From Alteromonas sp. KUL42 (GTDB taxonomy: Bacteria > Pseudomonadota > Gammaproteobacteria > Enterobacterales > Alteromonadaceae), in contig NZ_BJKK01000001.1 in assembly GCF_006538325.1 (NCBI RefSeq), forward strand, positions 496,001-560,000: 64,000 nt of DNA, written 5' to 3'. Below, in pieces: positions 18,998-28,717 of this stretch. The notes beneath the pieces are model-generated. The model ran no database searches, was not told the origin of the DNA, and saw nothing but the letters and a program-made list of their open reading frames with translations. A program made the translations under genes and the position numbers. How positions within the stretch are numbered: position 1 is the first letter of the stretch; every line of letters starts with the position of its first letter.

Positions 18998-19030
18998 ATA
19001 TTTGAGTGAAATAGTCAGGTATTATATACT
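18998..19030 (+). promoter_or_regulatory. sufB-operon promoter overlapped by an IscR type-1-like site
   Basis: TTGAGT (19002-19007), 17-bp spacer, TATACT (19025-19030). The 25 bases at 18998-19022 fit the IscR type-1 consensus at all but about two positions, with the right half AATAGTCAGGTAT matching fully. The site covers the -35 element. The remaining ~190 bp of this 303-bp gap form the sufB leader and hold no ORF I trust. Confidence 0.7.
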
Positions 19031-19219
19031 ACCGCACCAAATTTTTAGGCTGCCTTCAATGTGCCTAACTGTTTGTACTGTGTTTACGCGCGCCTTACGT
19101 CGCGCATTGGCAAGTACTAACGTAGATGAAAATGTAAAGTACCAAGACCGTGGGGTGCTTTAAGATTAGGTTTTCAAAACAATTGGCAGCAAATGCAGGC
19201 AAACAAGTGAGATCCCAAC

Positions 19220-20656
19220 ATGAGTGAACAGATCGAACAGGCGTTAGATAGAAAGTACGAAGCCGGTTTCTATTCAGAAATCGAGTCGGAAACGTTTGAA
19301 AGCGGCCTGGACGAGTCGGTTATCCGCCGCATATCAGCAATGAAAAACGAGCCTGAGTGGATGCTTGAATGGCGTTTGAAGTCTTATCATGCATGGCTAG
19401 AAATGGAAGAGCCGGACTGGGCGCACGTCGACTATCCAAAAATTGACTATCAGGCCATTTCTTATTACTCGGCACCAAAGAGTATGAAAGACAAGCCAAA
19501 GTCTCTTGATGAGGTCGACCCTGAGCTTCTTCGCACCTACGAAAAGCTTGGTATTCCGCTTCATGAGCAGGAAATGCTAGCCGGCGTTGCGGTAGATGCA
19601 GTATTCGACTCGGTATCTGTTGTAACTACCTTCCGCGACAAACTTGAAGAAGCGGGTGTAATCTTTTGCCCGATTTCTGAAGCACTACAGAAATATCCAG
19701 ACCTAGTTAAAAAATACATTGGCTCGGTCGTTCCACGTACAGACAACTACTTCGCTGCGCTAAACAGTGCGGTATTTACCGACGGTTCGTTTGTTTATAT
19801 TCCTAAAGGCACACGCTGCCCAATGGAGCTTTCTACGTATTTTCGTATTAACGAAATGAACACCGGGCAGTTCGAGCGTACCTTGATTGTTGCAGATGAA
19901 GGCAGTTATGTAAGTTACCTTGAAGGTTGTACCGCACCACAGCGCGATGAAAATCAGCTGCATGCCGCAGTGGTTGAGCTAGTGGCAATGGATGACGCGC
20001 AAATCAAATACTCAACGGTGCAAAACTGGTACCCAGGTGATGAGAACGGTAAAGGCGGTATTTACAACTTCGTGACTAAGCGTGGTGTAGCACATACCAA
20101 TGCCAAAATTTCTTGGACACAGGTTGAAACGGGCTCAGCAGTAACGTGGAAGTACCCAAGCTGCGTACTTAAAGGCGACAACAGTGTAGGTGAATTCTAC
20201 TCGGTAGCACTAACACGCGGTCGTCAGCAGGCTGATACTGGCACCAAGATGATTCACGTGGGTAAAAACACTAAGTCGACCATTATCTCTAAAGGTATCT
20301 CAGCGGGTAACAGTAATAACGCGTATCGCGGGCTGGTTCAAATGGGCCCACGCGCAGACGGTGCACGTAACTTCACCGAGTGTGACTCGCTACTTATTGG
20401 GGATAAGTGCGGTGCGCACACGTTCCCGTATATCGAAAGCCGTAACCCTTCAGCCATTGTTGAGCACGAAGCAACAACATCGAAGGTGAGCGACGAACAA
20501 TTATTCCTGTGTCAGCAACGCGGTTTAGACACAGAAAAAGCCGTTTCTATGATTGTTAACGGTTTCTGTAAAGAAGTATTCAAAGAGCTGCCAATGGAAT
20601 TTGCCGTAGAAGCCGGCAAACTGCTCGAAATTAGTCTTGAAGGTTCAGTGGGGTAA
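19220..20656 (+). CDS. sufB: Fe-S cluster assembly protein SufB
   Basis: SufB is the scaffold subunit of the SufBC2D complex on which Fe-S clusters are built. The 478-residue protein contains [20 protein letters not shown], the block [28 protein letters not shown], and the C-terminal [20 protein letters not shown] and [19 protein letters not shown], all family-specific. It heads the run sufB-C-D-S-A-T-E, with its own IscR-controlled promoter candidate. sufC starts 3 bp after its stop. Confidence 0.97.
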   Translation: MSEQIEQALDRKYEAGFYSEIESETFESGLDESVIRRISAMKNEPEWMLEWRLKSYHAWLEMEEPDWAHVDYPKIDYQAISYYSAPKSMKDKPKSLDEVDPELLRTYEKLGIPLHEQEMLAGVAVDAVFDSVSVVTTFRDKLEEAGVIFCPISEALQKYPDLVKKYIGSVVPRTDNYFAALNSAVFTDGSFVYIPKGTRCPMELSTYFRINEMNTGQFERTLIVADEGSYVSYLEGCTAPQRDENQLHAAVVELVAMDDAQIKYSTVQNWYPGDENGKGGIYNFVTKRGVAHTNAKISWTQVETGSAVTWKYPSCVLKGDNSVGEFYSVALTRGRQQADTGTKMIHVGKNTKSTIISKGISAGNSNNAYRGLVQMGPRADGARNFTECDSLLIGDKCGAHTFPYIESRNPSAIVEHEATTSKVSDEQLFLCQQRGLDTEKAVSMIVNGFCKEVFKELPMEFAVEAGKLLEISLEGSVG

Positions 20657-20659
20657 TCA

Positions 20660-21421
20660 ATGCTTAGTATCAAGAATTTACATGCCAGCGTGGAAGAGAA
20701 AAACATCATTAAAGGTCTTAACCTTGAAGTTAAACCTGGTGAAGTACACGCTATCATGGGCCCCAATGGTGCCGGTAAAAGTACACTAGGCTACGTGCTA
20801 TCAGGTCGCGAAGGCTATGAAGTAAGCGATGGTGAAGTGTCATTAAATGGCAAAGACCTACTTGAACTAGAGGTAGAAGAGCGTGCCCGCGAAGGCCTTT
20901 TCCTTGCGTTCCAATACCCAGTTGAAATTCCTGGCGTAAGCAATATGGAATTTATGAAAGAGTCGGTTAACGCTATGCGCGAACAGCGCGGCGAAGAGCC
21001 GTTAACTGCCGCTGAGTTTTTAAAGAAAGCCAAAGAAGCATGTAAACAAGTACAGCTTCCACTGGATTTCTTAAAGCGCGGTGTTAACGAAGGTTTCTCT
21101 GGTGGTGAGAAGAAGCGTAACGAAATCATGCAAATGATTTTGTTAGAACCAAAGCTTTGTATTCTTGATGAATCAGACTCTGGCCTTGACGTAGATGCTC
21201 TTCAGGTTGTTGCAGATGGCGTAAACAGCCAACGCGACGGTGAGCGTAGCTTCATCGTTGTTACCCACTACCAGCGTCTTCTTGACTACATTAAGCCAGA
21301 CTTTGTGCACATTCTAGCCGACGGCAAAATTGTGAAAAGCGGTGATGCGTCACTTGCGCTAGAAGTAGAGAAGAGCGGATATGCATTCCTTGGTAAAGCG
21401 TACGAGGAGGCTGAAGCATGA
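20660..21421 (+). CDS. sufC: Fe-S cluster assembly ATPase SufC
   Basis: SufC is the ABC-type ATPase of the SufBCD complex. The 253-residue protein has Walker A GPNGAGKST (about 35-43), the Q-loop region LAFQYPVEIPGVSNMEF, the signature FSGGEKKRNEI, and Walker B LCILDESDSGLDVDAL. There is no membrane domain partner, as expected for SufC. Its stop overlaps the sufD start as ATGA. Confidence 0.97.
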   Translation: MLSIKNLHASVEEKNIIKGLNLEVKPGEVHAIMGPNGAGKSTLGYVLSGREGYEVSDGEVSLNGKDLLELEVEERAREGLFLAFQYPVEIPGVSNMEFMKESVNAMREQRGEEPLTAAEFLKKAKEACKQVQLPLDFLKRGVNEGFSGGEKKRNEIMQMILLEPKLCILDESDSGLDVDALQVVADGVNSQRDGERSFIVVTHYQRLLDYIKPDFVHILADGKIVKSGDASLALEVEKSGYAFLGKAYEEAEA

Positions 21422-22674
21422 GTCAATGGCTAGAACAGGTCATTGATGCGGCGCAAATCTCCGATTACTTAGCGCCCGTGCGTCAGCAGGCCTTAGAAAA
21501 GTTAAAAGCCGATGGTTGGCCAGCGCGTAGAAACGAAAGCTGGCGTTTTACACCGCTTACGCCGGTAGAAAAGCGTGAAGCAAAGCAAGCGGTTCAAACA
21601 GAAAGTTTACCAATACCTGCTATCGATAACCTAAATGCTATCGACCTTGTATTTGTAGATGGTGTATTAGTCACGCAGATTAATACCCTTGATGTACCAG
21701 CTGGCATGAGTATCACGTCACTTAATAACGATGACGCCGCTACACAGCAAGCGATCAGCAGTGTATACGGTCAAGTCAAACCAACCCGTCACATGTTTGG
21801 TTTAGTCAACGACGCGTTGTGTCAACACGGTATATTCATCAATGTAGAAGCTGACGCGAAAATTGATACGCCAGTGCGTATTGTGAACATGACATCACAA
21901 GATGTAGATGCTCACACGCGTGTCGTAGTAAAGCTAGCCGAAGGCGCAAGAGCCACGGTTATTGAGCAAGGCTTTGGTGATACCGAAAGCTTAACAACTG
22001 CCTTCGCTGAATACGACTTGGCCGATGATGCGCATCTTGAGCACTATCGTTTTGCTATGTTTACGGGCAAAGCCAAGCAATTAGGTGGCAGCCACTTTAA
22101 ACTGCATAACCGCACCACGCTAAATAGTACAATGGTAGGTTATGGTAGTGAACTATCGCGCTTAGACGTAGATATTCACCATGCTGGCGAATTTGCTGAT
22201 GCGAAAATGAATGCCATTTACCTTCTGGCAGAAGGTGAGCTATTCGACCTTCATTCAACCATTGAGCACGCCATGCCTAATGGCACAACAGAAGAGAATG
22301 CCCGTGGGATCGTAGGCGATAAAGCTCGGGCTGTTTTTAATGGTCGCATTCATATTCATCGTGACGCGCAAAAGACATTGGCTGAGCTTAATAACCGTAA
22401 CTTATTACTTTCTCGTCGCGGCGTTATTAACACCAAGCCTGAACTTGAAATTTATGCTGATGACGTTAAATGTGCCCACGGTGCAACGGTGGCTGAAATT
22501 GAAGAAGAAGCCTTGTATTACTTGCTAACTCGCGGTGTGTCGCGCAGTAAGGCACTAGTAATGCTTAACTTTGGCTTTATTCAAGAGCTTATTAACGACG
22601 TACCAAATACTGCGGTACGTGAATGGCTAGCGCCAATTTTAAGTGAGCGTTTCGCCCAAATGGAGGTGAAATGA
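21418..22674 (+). CDS. sufD: Fe-S cluster assembly protein SufD
   Basis: SufD is the SufB paralogue that pairs with it in SufBC2D and is needed for iron acquisition into the scaffold. The 418-residue protein has WPARRNESWRFTPL near the N-terminus, a beta-helical middle part, and C-terminal KPELEIYADDVKCAHGATVA and LTRGVSRSKALVMLNFGFI, which are SufD hallmarks. Both ends overlap neighbours (ATGA with sufC and with sufS), pointing to tight coupling. Confidence 0.96.
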   Translation: MSQWLEQVIDAAQISDYLAPVRQQALEKLKADGWPARRNESWRFTPLTPVEKREAKQAVQTESLPIPAIDNLNAIDLVFVDGVLVTQINTLDVPAGMSITSLNNDDAATQQAISSVYGQVKPTRHMFGLVNDALCQHGIFINVEADAKIDTPVRIVNMTSQDVDAHTRVVVKLAEGARATVIEQGFGDTESLTTAFAEYDLADDAHLEHYRFAMFTGKAKQLGGSHFKLHNRTTLNSTMVGYGSELSRLDVDIHHAGEFADAKMNAIYLLAEGELFDLHSTIEHAMPNGTTEENARGIVGDKARAVFNGRIHIHRDAQKTLAELNNRNLLLSRRGVINTKPELEIYADDVKCAHGATVAEIEEEALYYLLTRGVSRSKALVMLNFGFIQELINDVPNTAVREWLAPILSERFAQMEVK

Positions 22675-23888
22675 GCTTAGATGTTGCAGCACTTCGTGCC
22701 CAGTTTCCCATTTTATCTAAAACGGTAGACGGCAAGCCGTTGGTATACCTTGATAACGCGGCTACCACGCAAAAGCCTCAGGCTGTGATTGACGCGTTAA
22801 TGGATTTCTACACGGGTACGAATGCAAACGTGCACCGTGGTGCGCACCATTTATCTGATGAAGCCACACGCCGTTATGAAAATGCACGTAGCAGTGTTGC
22901 GAGTTTTATCAACGCAGGTGCCCGCGAAGAGGTTATTTGGACTTCAGGTACCACTGAAGCCATTAATATTGTTGCTAATGGCCTTGGTCAACTTCTTAGT
23001 GAAGGTGACGAAGTGATGGTGACTGAGCTTGAGCACCACGCAAACTTGGTTACTTGGCAACAAGCGTGTCGCCGCTCTGGTGCAACGCTAAATGTTGTAC
23101 CTATTTTCGACAGCGGAGAGTTAGACGTAGACGCTTTTGATAGGCTGCTGTCTGACAACACCAAAATGGTGGCGTTCCCGCATGTATCCAATGCATTGGG
23201 CACGATAAACCCTATTAAACAGCTTACTCAAAAAGCTAAAGCGGTTGGTGCATGGGTGTTGGTTGATGGCGCACAAGGTATTGCTCACGGCGGTGTTGAC
23301 GTACAAGACATCGGCTGTGATTTTTATGCATTTTCAGGGCACAAGCTATTTGGTCCAACGGGCATTGGCTGCTTGTGGGGCAAAAAAGACGTGCTTGAGA
23401 TGTGGCCTGTATGGCAGGTAGGCGGCGAAATGATTAAAGACGTTACCTATCATGAAGCCACATGGGGTGCATTACCAAACCGCCTAGAGGCTGGTACGCC
23501 AAACATTGCTGGAGCCATCGGCATGGGCGCAGCGGTAGATTGGTTTAGTGCACTTGATGTACAAGCGCTACATGCACATGAGCAACAGCTACTTGCCTAC
23601 GCGACCGAGCAAGCACAGTCCCTCGAGGGAATGCGCATTATTGGTACTGCTCCTAATAAAGTTGGGGTACTAAGCTTTTTACTGGACGGCGCGCATCCGG
23701 CAGATGTCGGTTTTATTCTTGACCGACAGGGCGTGGCAATTCGCACAGGTGATAACTGCGCGCAGCCATTAATGAAGCGCTTTGGTATTCCGGGCACGGC
23801 GCGTGCGTCGTTCTCAATTTATAACACGCTTGAAGAAGTCGACAGCTTATTTGCTGCACTTAAGAAAGCAAAAATGATGTTGGCCTAA
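22671..23888 (+). CDS. sufS: Cysteine desulfurase SufS
   Basis: SufS is the group-II desulfurase that passes sulfur to SufE and then SufB. The 405-residue protein contains YLDNAATTQKPQAVIDAL, the PLP lysine in FSGHKLFGPTGIG, and the active cysteine in RTGDNCAQPLMKRFG, distinct from the IscS loop. Its ATG overlaps the sufD stop. Two desulfurases, IscS and SufS, are therefore encoded within 6 kb. Confidence 0.97.
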   Translation: MSLDVAALRAQFPILSKTVDGKPLVYLDNAATTQKPQAVIDALMDFYTGTNANVHRGAHHLSDEATRRYENARSSVASFINAGAREEVIWTSGTTEAINIVANGLGQLLSEGDEVMVTELEHHANLVTWQQACRRSGATLNVVPIFDSGELDVDAFDRLLSDNTKMVAFPHVSNALGTINPIKQLTQKAKAVGAWVLVDGAQGIAHGGVDVQDIGCDFYAFSGHKLFGPTGIGCLWGKKDVLEMWPVWQVGGEMIKDVTYHEATWGALPNRLEAGTPNIAGAIGMGAAVDWFSALDVQALHAHEQQLLAYATEQAQSLEGMRIIGTAPNKVGVLSFLLDGAHPADVGFILDRQGVAIRTGDNCAQPLMKRFGIPGTARASFSIYNTLEEVDSLFAALKKAKMMLA

Positions 23889-23897
23889 GGAGGCATT

Positions 23898-24254
23898 ATG
23901 AGTGTTGAAACCTTTGTACCAAATACAAAACTCATTTCGCTAACTGACAGTGCCGTTAAGCATTTCGAAAGTAAGCTTAAAGACAAGCCCGGTCAGTTAA
24001 TTCGTTTATCGACAAAAGTAAGCGGCTGCACAGGTTACGCTTATGTACTTGATTTCGCAGACAGCGCACAAGCGGACGATGAAATCATCGAGATATCACC
24101 AAAGCTAAATGTCGCGGTAGCATCAGACGCTACAGATCTTTTACGTAATACAGAAATTGATTACGTAATGGAAGGCGTTAACGGCGTTATCAAATACAAC
24201 AACCCTAACGTGGTTGACGAATGCGGTTGTGGCGAGAGCTTTAACGTAGGTTAA
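23898..24254 (+). CDS. sufA: A-type Fe-S carrier (SufA/IscA family)
   Basis: A 118-residue A-type carrier that receives clusters from the scaffold and delivers them to targets. The three ligand cysteines are visible: one in VSGCTGYAYVLDFAD and two in the terminal ECGCGESFN. AAGGAGG precedes the ATG. It could equally be named ErpA or IscA by family, but its position after sufS supports SufA. Confidence 0.88.
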   Translation: MSVETFVPNTKLISLTDSAVKHFESKLKDKPGQLIRLSTKVSGCTGYAYVLDFADSAQADDEIIEISPKLNVAVASDATDLLRNTEIDYVMEGVNGVIKYNNPNVVDECGCGESFNVG

Positions 24255-24292
24255 TGGTTAAGGCCAGCAATAAAATAGGCACTAAGTAGTAT

Positions 24293-24826
24293 ATGAAGCA
24301 GAAGATGGTGACTACTGAGCGCGACTGTAAAGCGCGTTTAGTACCCGCGGGTAACCCAACCGTTATTCCTGAAGGCGAGTTTGTGAATATCACGCAAGAG
24401 CTCGGTGGTAATTATACGGTCACGTGGCGTGGAAACATGTATCGTATTGACGGTACAGACGCGGGGGCCATTGGCCGCAAAGCTATGACGCTGAGCTTTG
24501 ATGCACCAGAAGACGGCAACATTAGCGAACAGCAAGTGTGGGATGCGTTAGAGACCATCTTCGACCCAGAAATACCCATTAACTTGGTGTCTCTTGGCCT
24601 TATCTACAAAGTAGACATCGACCAAGCTTCAGGTGATGTGAACATTGATATGACGCTCACTGCGCCAGGCTGCGGTATGGGACCAGTACTTGTCGGTGAT
24701 GTGGAATATCGTGTTGCAATGGTGCCTCACGTTAAGAATGTGAATGTTGAGTTAGTCTTCGACCCAGCATGGTCACGGGAAATGATGAGCGAAGAAGCGC
24801 AGCTTGAAGCAGGGTTGTTCTTCTAA
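24293..24826 (+). CDS. sufT: Putative Fe-S assembly protein SufT (MIP18/DUF59 family)
   Basis: The 177-residue protein has an N-terminal part (MVTTERDCKARLVPAGNPTV) followed by a DUF59/MIP18 domain at about residues 78-165 with VWDALETIFDPEIPINLVSL and LTAPGCGMGPVL. SufT proteins take part in Fe-S maturation when demand is high. ATG 24293 is used; ATG 24305 is possible and neither has a strong ribosome-binding site. It sits between sufA and sufE. Confidence 0.85.
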   Translation: MKQKMVTTERDCKARLVPAGNPTVIPEGEFVNITQELGGNYTVTWRGNMYRIDGTDAGAIGRKAMTLSFDAPEDGNISEQQVWDALETIFDPEIPINLVSLGLIYKVDIDQASGDVNIDMTLTAPGCGMGPVLVGDVEYRVAMVPHVKNVNVELVFDPAWSREMMSEEAQLEAGLFF

Positions 24827-24875
24827 CCCTATATCTCGTAATTATTATATGTACATGCAATAAACGGAAATAGTC

Positions 24876-25286
24876 ATGCAATTACCCAGTAGCGACGACA
24901 TTATTGATGATTTAGCGTTCTTTGATGATTGGGAACAGCGTTATCAGTACATTATCGATTTAGGTAAGTCTATTCCTGGTTTATCTGAAGACGCGAAAAC
25001 ACCAGAACGATTGGTGAAAGGATGCCAGAGTAGTGTTTGGTTAGTTGAATCTTATGACGGCAGCAAGATTACCTTTGACGTTGACAGTGATGCCGTTATC
25101 GTTCAAGGCCTTTTGGCGCTTGTTTTGGCGGCTTACAATAATCAAACGCCAAAGGATATTTTGGCGTTTGATATCGACGGATACTTTGAAGCGCTAGACT
25201 TAGAGCGTCATATAACCCCAACTCGGGGTAACGGTTTACGTGCAATCGTGGGCAAAATTCAAGAACTTGCTAAAGCAAATGCTTAG
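24876..25286 (+). CDS. sufE: Sulfur acceptor protein SufE
   Basis: SufE takes persulfide from SufS and stimulates its activity. The 136-residue protein has the active loop ERLVKGCQSSVWL with C50, and the fold-specific DSDAVIVQGLLALVLAAYNN and LTPTRGNGL-like HITPTRGNGLRAIV. It is the last gene of the suf run, 49 bp after sufT. About 220 bp follow before ndk, with no ORF that I trust. Confidence 0.95.
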   Translation: MQLPSSDDIIDDLAFFDDWEQRYQYIIDLGKSIPGLSEDAKTPERLVKGCQSSVWLVESYDGSKITFDVDSDAVIVQGLLALVLAAYNNQTPKDILAFDIDGYFEALDLERHITPTRGNGLRAIVGKIQELAKANA

Positions 25287-25510
25287 TATTCAATGTGCAG
25301 ATATTGCATCAAGTAATGTCTGCATTCGCAACATAATGTGTACATTGTCATCATATTGTCACACAGTTTAAGCTAGTCTAAACCCACATTTATAAGCTAA
25401 AACAATGCTTTATGCCTGTTTTTATAAAGGTCTAGCAAAGCTGTAATTAATTGCCTATAATTCGCGACCAAAATTTTTAAAGATACATACTATTTGTTTG
25501 GAGAGAGAAC

Positions 25511-25942
25511 ATGGCTCTTGAGCGTACTTTTTCGATTATCAAGCCTGATGCGGTAGCTAAAAACGTAATCGGTGCAATTTACAACCGTTTCGAATCTGCA
25601 GGTCTTCGCATCGTGGCATCTAAGATGATCCACATGAGCAAAGAGCAAGCAGAAGGTTTCTATGCAGAACACAAAGAGCGTCCTTTCTTCGGCGCACTTG
25701 TAGACTTCATGACATCTGGTCCAGTTATGGTTCAAGTACTAGAAGGCGAAAACGCTGTTCTAGCTAACCGTGAAATCATGGGCGCTACTAACCCAGCTGA
25801 CGCTGCTGCCGGAACACTTCGTTCAGACTACGCTGCGTCTATCGACGAAAACGCAGTACACGGTTCTGACGCACCAGAGTCTGCAGCTCGCGAAATCGCT
25901 TACTTCTTCTCTGAAGAAGAAATCTGCCCACGTACTCGCTAA
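25511..25942 (+). CDS. ndk: Nucleoside diphosphate kinase
   Basis: Ndk moves the gamma-phosphate between nucleoside triphosphates and diphosphates. The 143-residue sequence starts [20 protein letters not shown] and carries the active-site histidine H117 in the signature [12 protein letters not shown], with [24 protein letters not shown] upstream of the ATG is a strong ribosome-binding site. A terminator 20 bp past the stop makes it monocistronic. Confidence 0.98.
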   Translation: MALERTFSIIKPDAVAKNVIGAIYNRFESAGLRIVASKMIHMSKEQAEGFYAEHKERPFFGALVDFMTSGPVMVQVLEGENAVLANREIMGATNPADAAAGTLRSDYAASIDENAVHGSDAPESAAREIAYFFSEEEICPRTR

Positions 25943-25961
25943 GATTACAGAAGCAGTGAAG

Positions 25962-25990
25962 AACAGGGCTTTTAAGCCCTGTTTTTGTTT
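25962..25990 (+). terminator. Rho-independent terminator of ndk
   Basis: AACAGGGCTT, loop TT, AAGCCCTGTT, then TTTGTTT. A perfect ten-bp stem. Confidence 0.9.
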
Positions 25991-26012
25991 CTAAGCCCTT
26001 CTTAGTGTCTGA

Positions 26013-26278
26013 GCACGCTTTATGCTGCTTTGCTCGGCGCTCATTTAGGCGAACTAAACTGCGCTTCTCGCGCATTGCCTAAAACGCGTTCAGACACTAA
26101 GGACGATCATGTGCGCGCTTTATGCTGCTTTGCTCGGCGCTCATTTAGGCGAACTAAACTGCGCTTCTCGCGCATTGCCTAAAACGCGTTCAGACACTAA
26201 GGACGATCATGTGCGCGCTTTATGCTGCTTTGCTCGGCGCTCATTCAAGCGAACTAAACTAGGCTTCTCGTTCATCGC
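26013..26278. repeat. 100-bp tandem repeat, about 2.6 copies
   Basis: The block starting GCACGCTTTATGCTGC (26013) recurs at 26113 and 26213 with a period of exactly 100 bp. Units one and two are identical apart from one base, and unit three decays after about 40 bp. Each unit holds the GCGCTTCTCGCGC arm and ends in TCAGACACTAAG, which is the inverse complement of CTTAGTGTCTGA just before the array. No convincing coding content. The rest of the ndk-rlmN gap includes a TGGTAAAAT extended -10 (26330-26338) that probably serves rlmN. Confidence 0.85.
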
Positions 26279-26468
26279 TAATATTAACGTTTGTCTGCGT
26301 TAAATCGACTTTTTCTCAAATCTCTTCTGTGGTAAAATCCGCGCAATTTTTAATCAGTGTGAATTGTTTGCTTAGTGCCAGTTTACGGCTTGTGCAATTA
26401 GCTGGTTATTACACCAATTTCAGTAGTAAGAGGGATTTCCCTCGAAGGTAAAAGGGTCAGTTTTTTTC

Positions 26469-27587
26469 ATGGCAAAAACTAACTTATTAAATCTTAATCG
26501 CGAAGGCTTGCGCAATTTCTTCAAAGAAATGGGCGAGAAACCATTTCGTGCCGACCAGGTAATGAAATGGATATACCAACAAGGTGTTAGCGATTTTGAG
26601 CAGATGAGTAATCTCAATAAGAACCTGCGCGCCATGTTAATTGAAAACTGCGAAGTAAAAGCCCCTGAAATTGCCTACTACCAAGAAGCGAGTGACGGTA
26701 CCATTAAGTTTGCATTGACACTTGAAGGTGGGCAGGAGGTCGAGTCTGTGTGGATCCCTGAAACAGACCGAGCGACCTTGTGTGTTTCTTCTCAGGTAGG
26801 TTGCGCCCTAGAATGTACGTTTTGCTCAACTGCTCAGCAAGGTTTTAACCGCAATCTAAGTGTTAGTGAGATTATCGGTCAGGTATGGCGTGTCGCCACT
26901 TTCCTCGGTTTGTCTAAAGACTCAAGTAAACGGCCAATCACTAATGTTGTTATGATGGGTATGGGCGAACCGCTTCTTAACCTTAAAAACGTAGTGCCGG
27001 CGATGGACATTATGCTTGATGACTTTGGTTTTGGTTTGTCTAAACGCCGTGTAACTCTAAGTACATCGGGTGTTGTGCCGGCACTTGATATGCTTGGCGA
27101 TCAAATAGACGTTGCACTGGCTATTTCACTTCATGCACCAACAGACGAGCTACGAAACGAAATTGTGCCTATTAACAAAAAGTACAATATCGAAGCTTTC
27201 TTAGCGGGTGTTCGTCGTTATTTGGCGAAGTCTAAAGCGAACCAAGGCCGCGTTACGGTAGAATACGTTATGCTATCAAACATTAACGATAGTACCGAAC
27301 AGGCGCACCAACTAGCAAAAGTATTAAAGGATACGCCAAGCAAAATAAACCTAATTCCGTTTAATCCTTACCCAGGTTCTCCCTACACATGTTCAAGTAA
27401 TTCGCGTATTGATAGATTCGCAAAAGTACTTATGGAATATGGCTTTACCACCGTTGTGCGCAAGACTCGCGGTGATGATATTGACGCCGCTTGTGGTCAA
27501 TTAGTGGGTGATGTTGTTGATAGAACGAAAAGATTATTGAAAAAACAGATGAAGGGCGAGTCAATTTCGGTAAAAATAGCCCAATAA
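26469..27587 (+). CDS. rlmN: Dual-specificity 23S rRNA/tRNA adenine-C2 methyltransferase RlmN
   Basis: RlmN is a radical-SAM enzyme that methylates C2 of A2503 in 23S rRNA and A37 in some tRNAs. The 372-residue protein has the cluster motif CALECTFC with C112, C116 and C119, the [11 protein letters not shown] block, [10 protein letters not shown], and a C-terminal [16 protein letters not shown] segment with the catalytic cysteine. It is the first gene of the run rlmN-pilW-rodZ-ispG, with spacing under 30 bp throughout. Confidence 0.96.
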   Translation: MAKTNLLNLNREGLRNFFKEMGEKPFRADQVMKWIYQQGVSDFEQMSNLNKNLRAMLIENCEVKAPEIAYYQEASDGTIKFALTLEGGQEVESVWIPETDRATLCVSSQVGCALECTFCSTAQQGFNRNLSVSEIIGQVWRVATFLGLSKDSSKRPITNVVMMGMGEPLLNLKNVVPAMDIMLDDFGFGLSKRRVTLSTSGVVPALDMLGDQIDVALAISLHAPTDELRNEIVPINKKYNIEAFLAGVRRYLAKSKANQGRVTVEYVMLSNINDSTEQAHQLAKVLKDTPSKINLIPFNPYPGSPYTCSSNSRIDRFAKVLMEYGFTTVVRKTRGDDIDAACGQLVGDVVDRTKRLLKKQMKGESISVKIAQ

Positions 27588-27610
27588 TCATTAAGATATT
27601 GGGGAAAACT

Positions 27611-28711
27611 ATGCTTGAAACTTTGCGAACAGGATTACAAGTCAGTTTAATTGGCGCAGTACTGGCCTTGTCGGGGTGCGTAAGTAGCAATCAATCGAGT
27701 ATTAATGGCGGCAATTTCGATAGAGAAGAGGCCGCCCGAACCCGAATGTCGCTTGGTTTAACCTATCTACAAAACAATAACTATACCCAAGCAAAGAAGA
27801 ACCTCGATAAAGCGCTTGAATTCAACCCGCGTTCAGCGGATGTACAATATGCAATGGCTTACTATTATCAGCTTGTTGGTGACATTCAGCGAGCTGAAGA
27901 CTTCTATGAAGGGGCCATCGATCTCGCACCTGAAAATGGTGATATTGCTAACAGCTTCGGGGCATTTAAGTGTCAAAATGGACAATACGAGCAAGCAAAA
28001 GCTTATTTTTTCGAGGCAATTAACAATCGTCTTTATGCTAATGCTGCGCAGACCTATGAAAACCTTGCACTGTGTGCGCAAAGCCAAGGTAAACTTGAAG
28101 ACGCAATTGGGTATTTCAAAGAAGCATTGAAGCATCAGCCTGCAAGAGGCAAAACATTATTTTTGCTCACGGAGTCTTACATAATTTCCGAGCAATGGGA
28201 CGTAGCCAAGGAAACGCTGACAAAGTATGAAAAAGTCGCCCGCATAACGCCAGATTCACTTTGGTTGGCCTATCAGATTGCGCTGGGACAAAAGGATATA
28301 GAAACGGCAAAGAGCTATGGCGAGATGCTAGTGTCCATGTATCCAGATAATGAACTCACTCAACGCTACCTTGCCAAGCGCAATGAACTCCAAAGTAAGG
28401 TAAGCAGAACTGTCAAACAAAAAGAATCTGTTAACGATGTTTCAGCTACTGCTTCGCAAGTGAACGAAAATACTTCAATATCGAGTGTGTCAAAAGCATC
28501 TTCACCACAGGAACAGGCTGAAAATACTGATTTATCGGCACAAACACCTAAAATCCATGTAGTAAAAGCGGGTGAAAACTTATATCGTATTTCACTGTTA
28601 CACAATATTAAAATGGCAACGCTGCGAAAGTGGAACAACCTAGAAAAGAATGGCGCTATTATTGCTGGTCAGTCGCTTTGGTTAGTACCACCGAACATGC
28701 AGGAGGAATAA
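27611..28711 (+). CDS. pilW: Type IV pilus stability lipoprotein PilW (PilF), with C-terminal LysM domain
   Basis: PilW is an outer-membrane lipoprotein that stabilises type IV pili and helps PilQ secretin assembly. ATG 27611 follows GGGGAAAAC; the TTG 12 bp upstream is rejected. The 366-residue product has a lipoprotein signal ending in LALSGC (C23), tetratricopeptide repeats from about 45 to 240 (e.g. YTQAKKNLDKALEFNPRSAD), a Ser/Gln-rich linker, and a LysM domain (IHVVKAGENLYRISLLHNIK). The LysM tail binds peptidoglycan and is not present in all PilW proteins. Confidence 0.88.
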   Translation: MLETLRTGLQVSLIGAVLALSGCVSSNQSSINGGNFDREEAARTRMSLGLTYLQNNNYTQAKKNLDKALEFNPRSADVQYAMAYYYQLVGDIQRAEDFYEGAIDLAPENGDIANSFGAFKCQNGQYEQAKAYFFEAINNRLYANAAQTYENLALCAQSQGKLEDAIGYFKEALKHQPARGKTLFLLTESYIISEQWDVAKETLTKYEKVARITPDSLWLAYQIALGQKDIETAKSYGEMLVSMYPDNELTQRYLAKRNELQSKVSRTVKQKESVNDVSATASQVNENTSISSVSKASSPQEQAENTDLSAQTPKIHVVKAGENLYRISLLHNIKMATLRKWNNLEKNGAIIAGQSLWLVPPNMQEE

Positions 28712-28717
28712 GGGGTA

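Noticed and set aside
26013-26278. CRISPR array
   Set aside because: The units are 100-bp contiguous copies without variable spacers, and no cas genes are present.
26109-26303. Open frame across the 100-bp tandem array
   Set aside because: It exists only because the repeat length and frame allow it; there is no ribosome-binding site and no family-like sequence.
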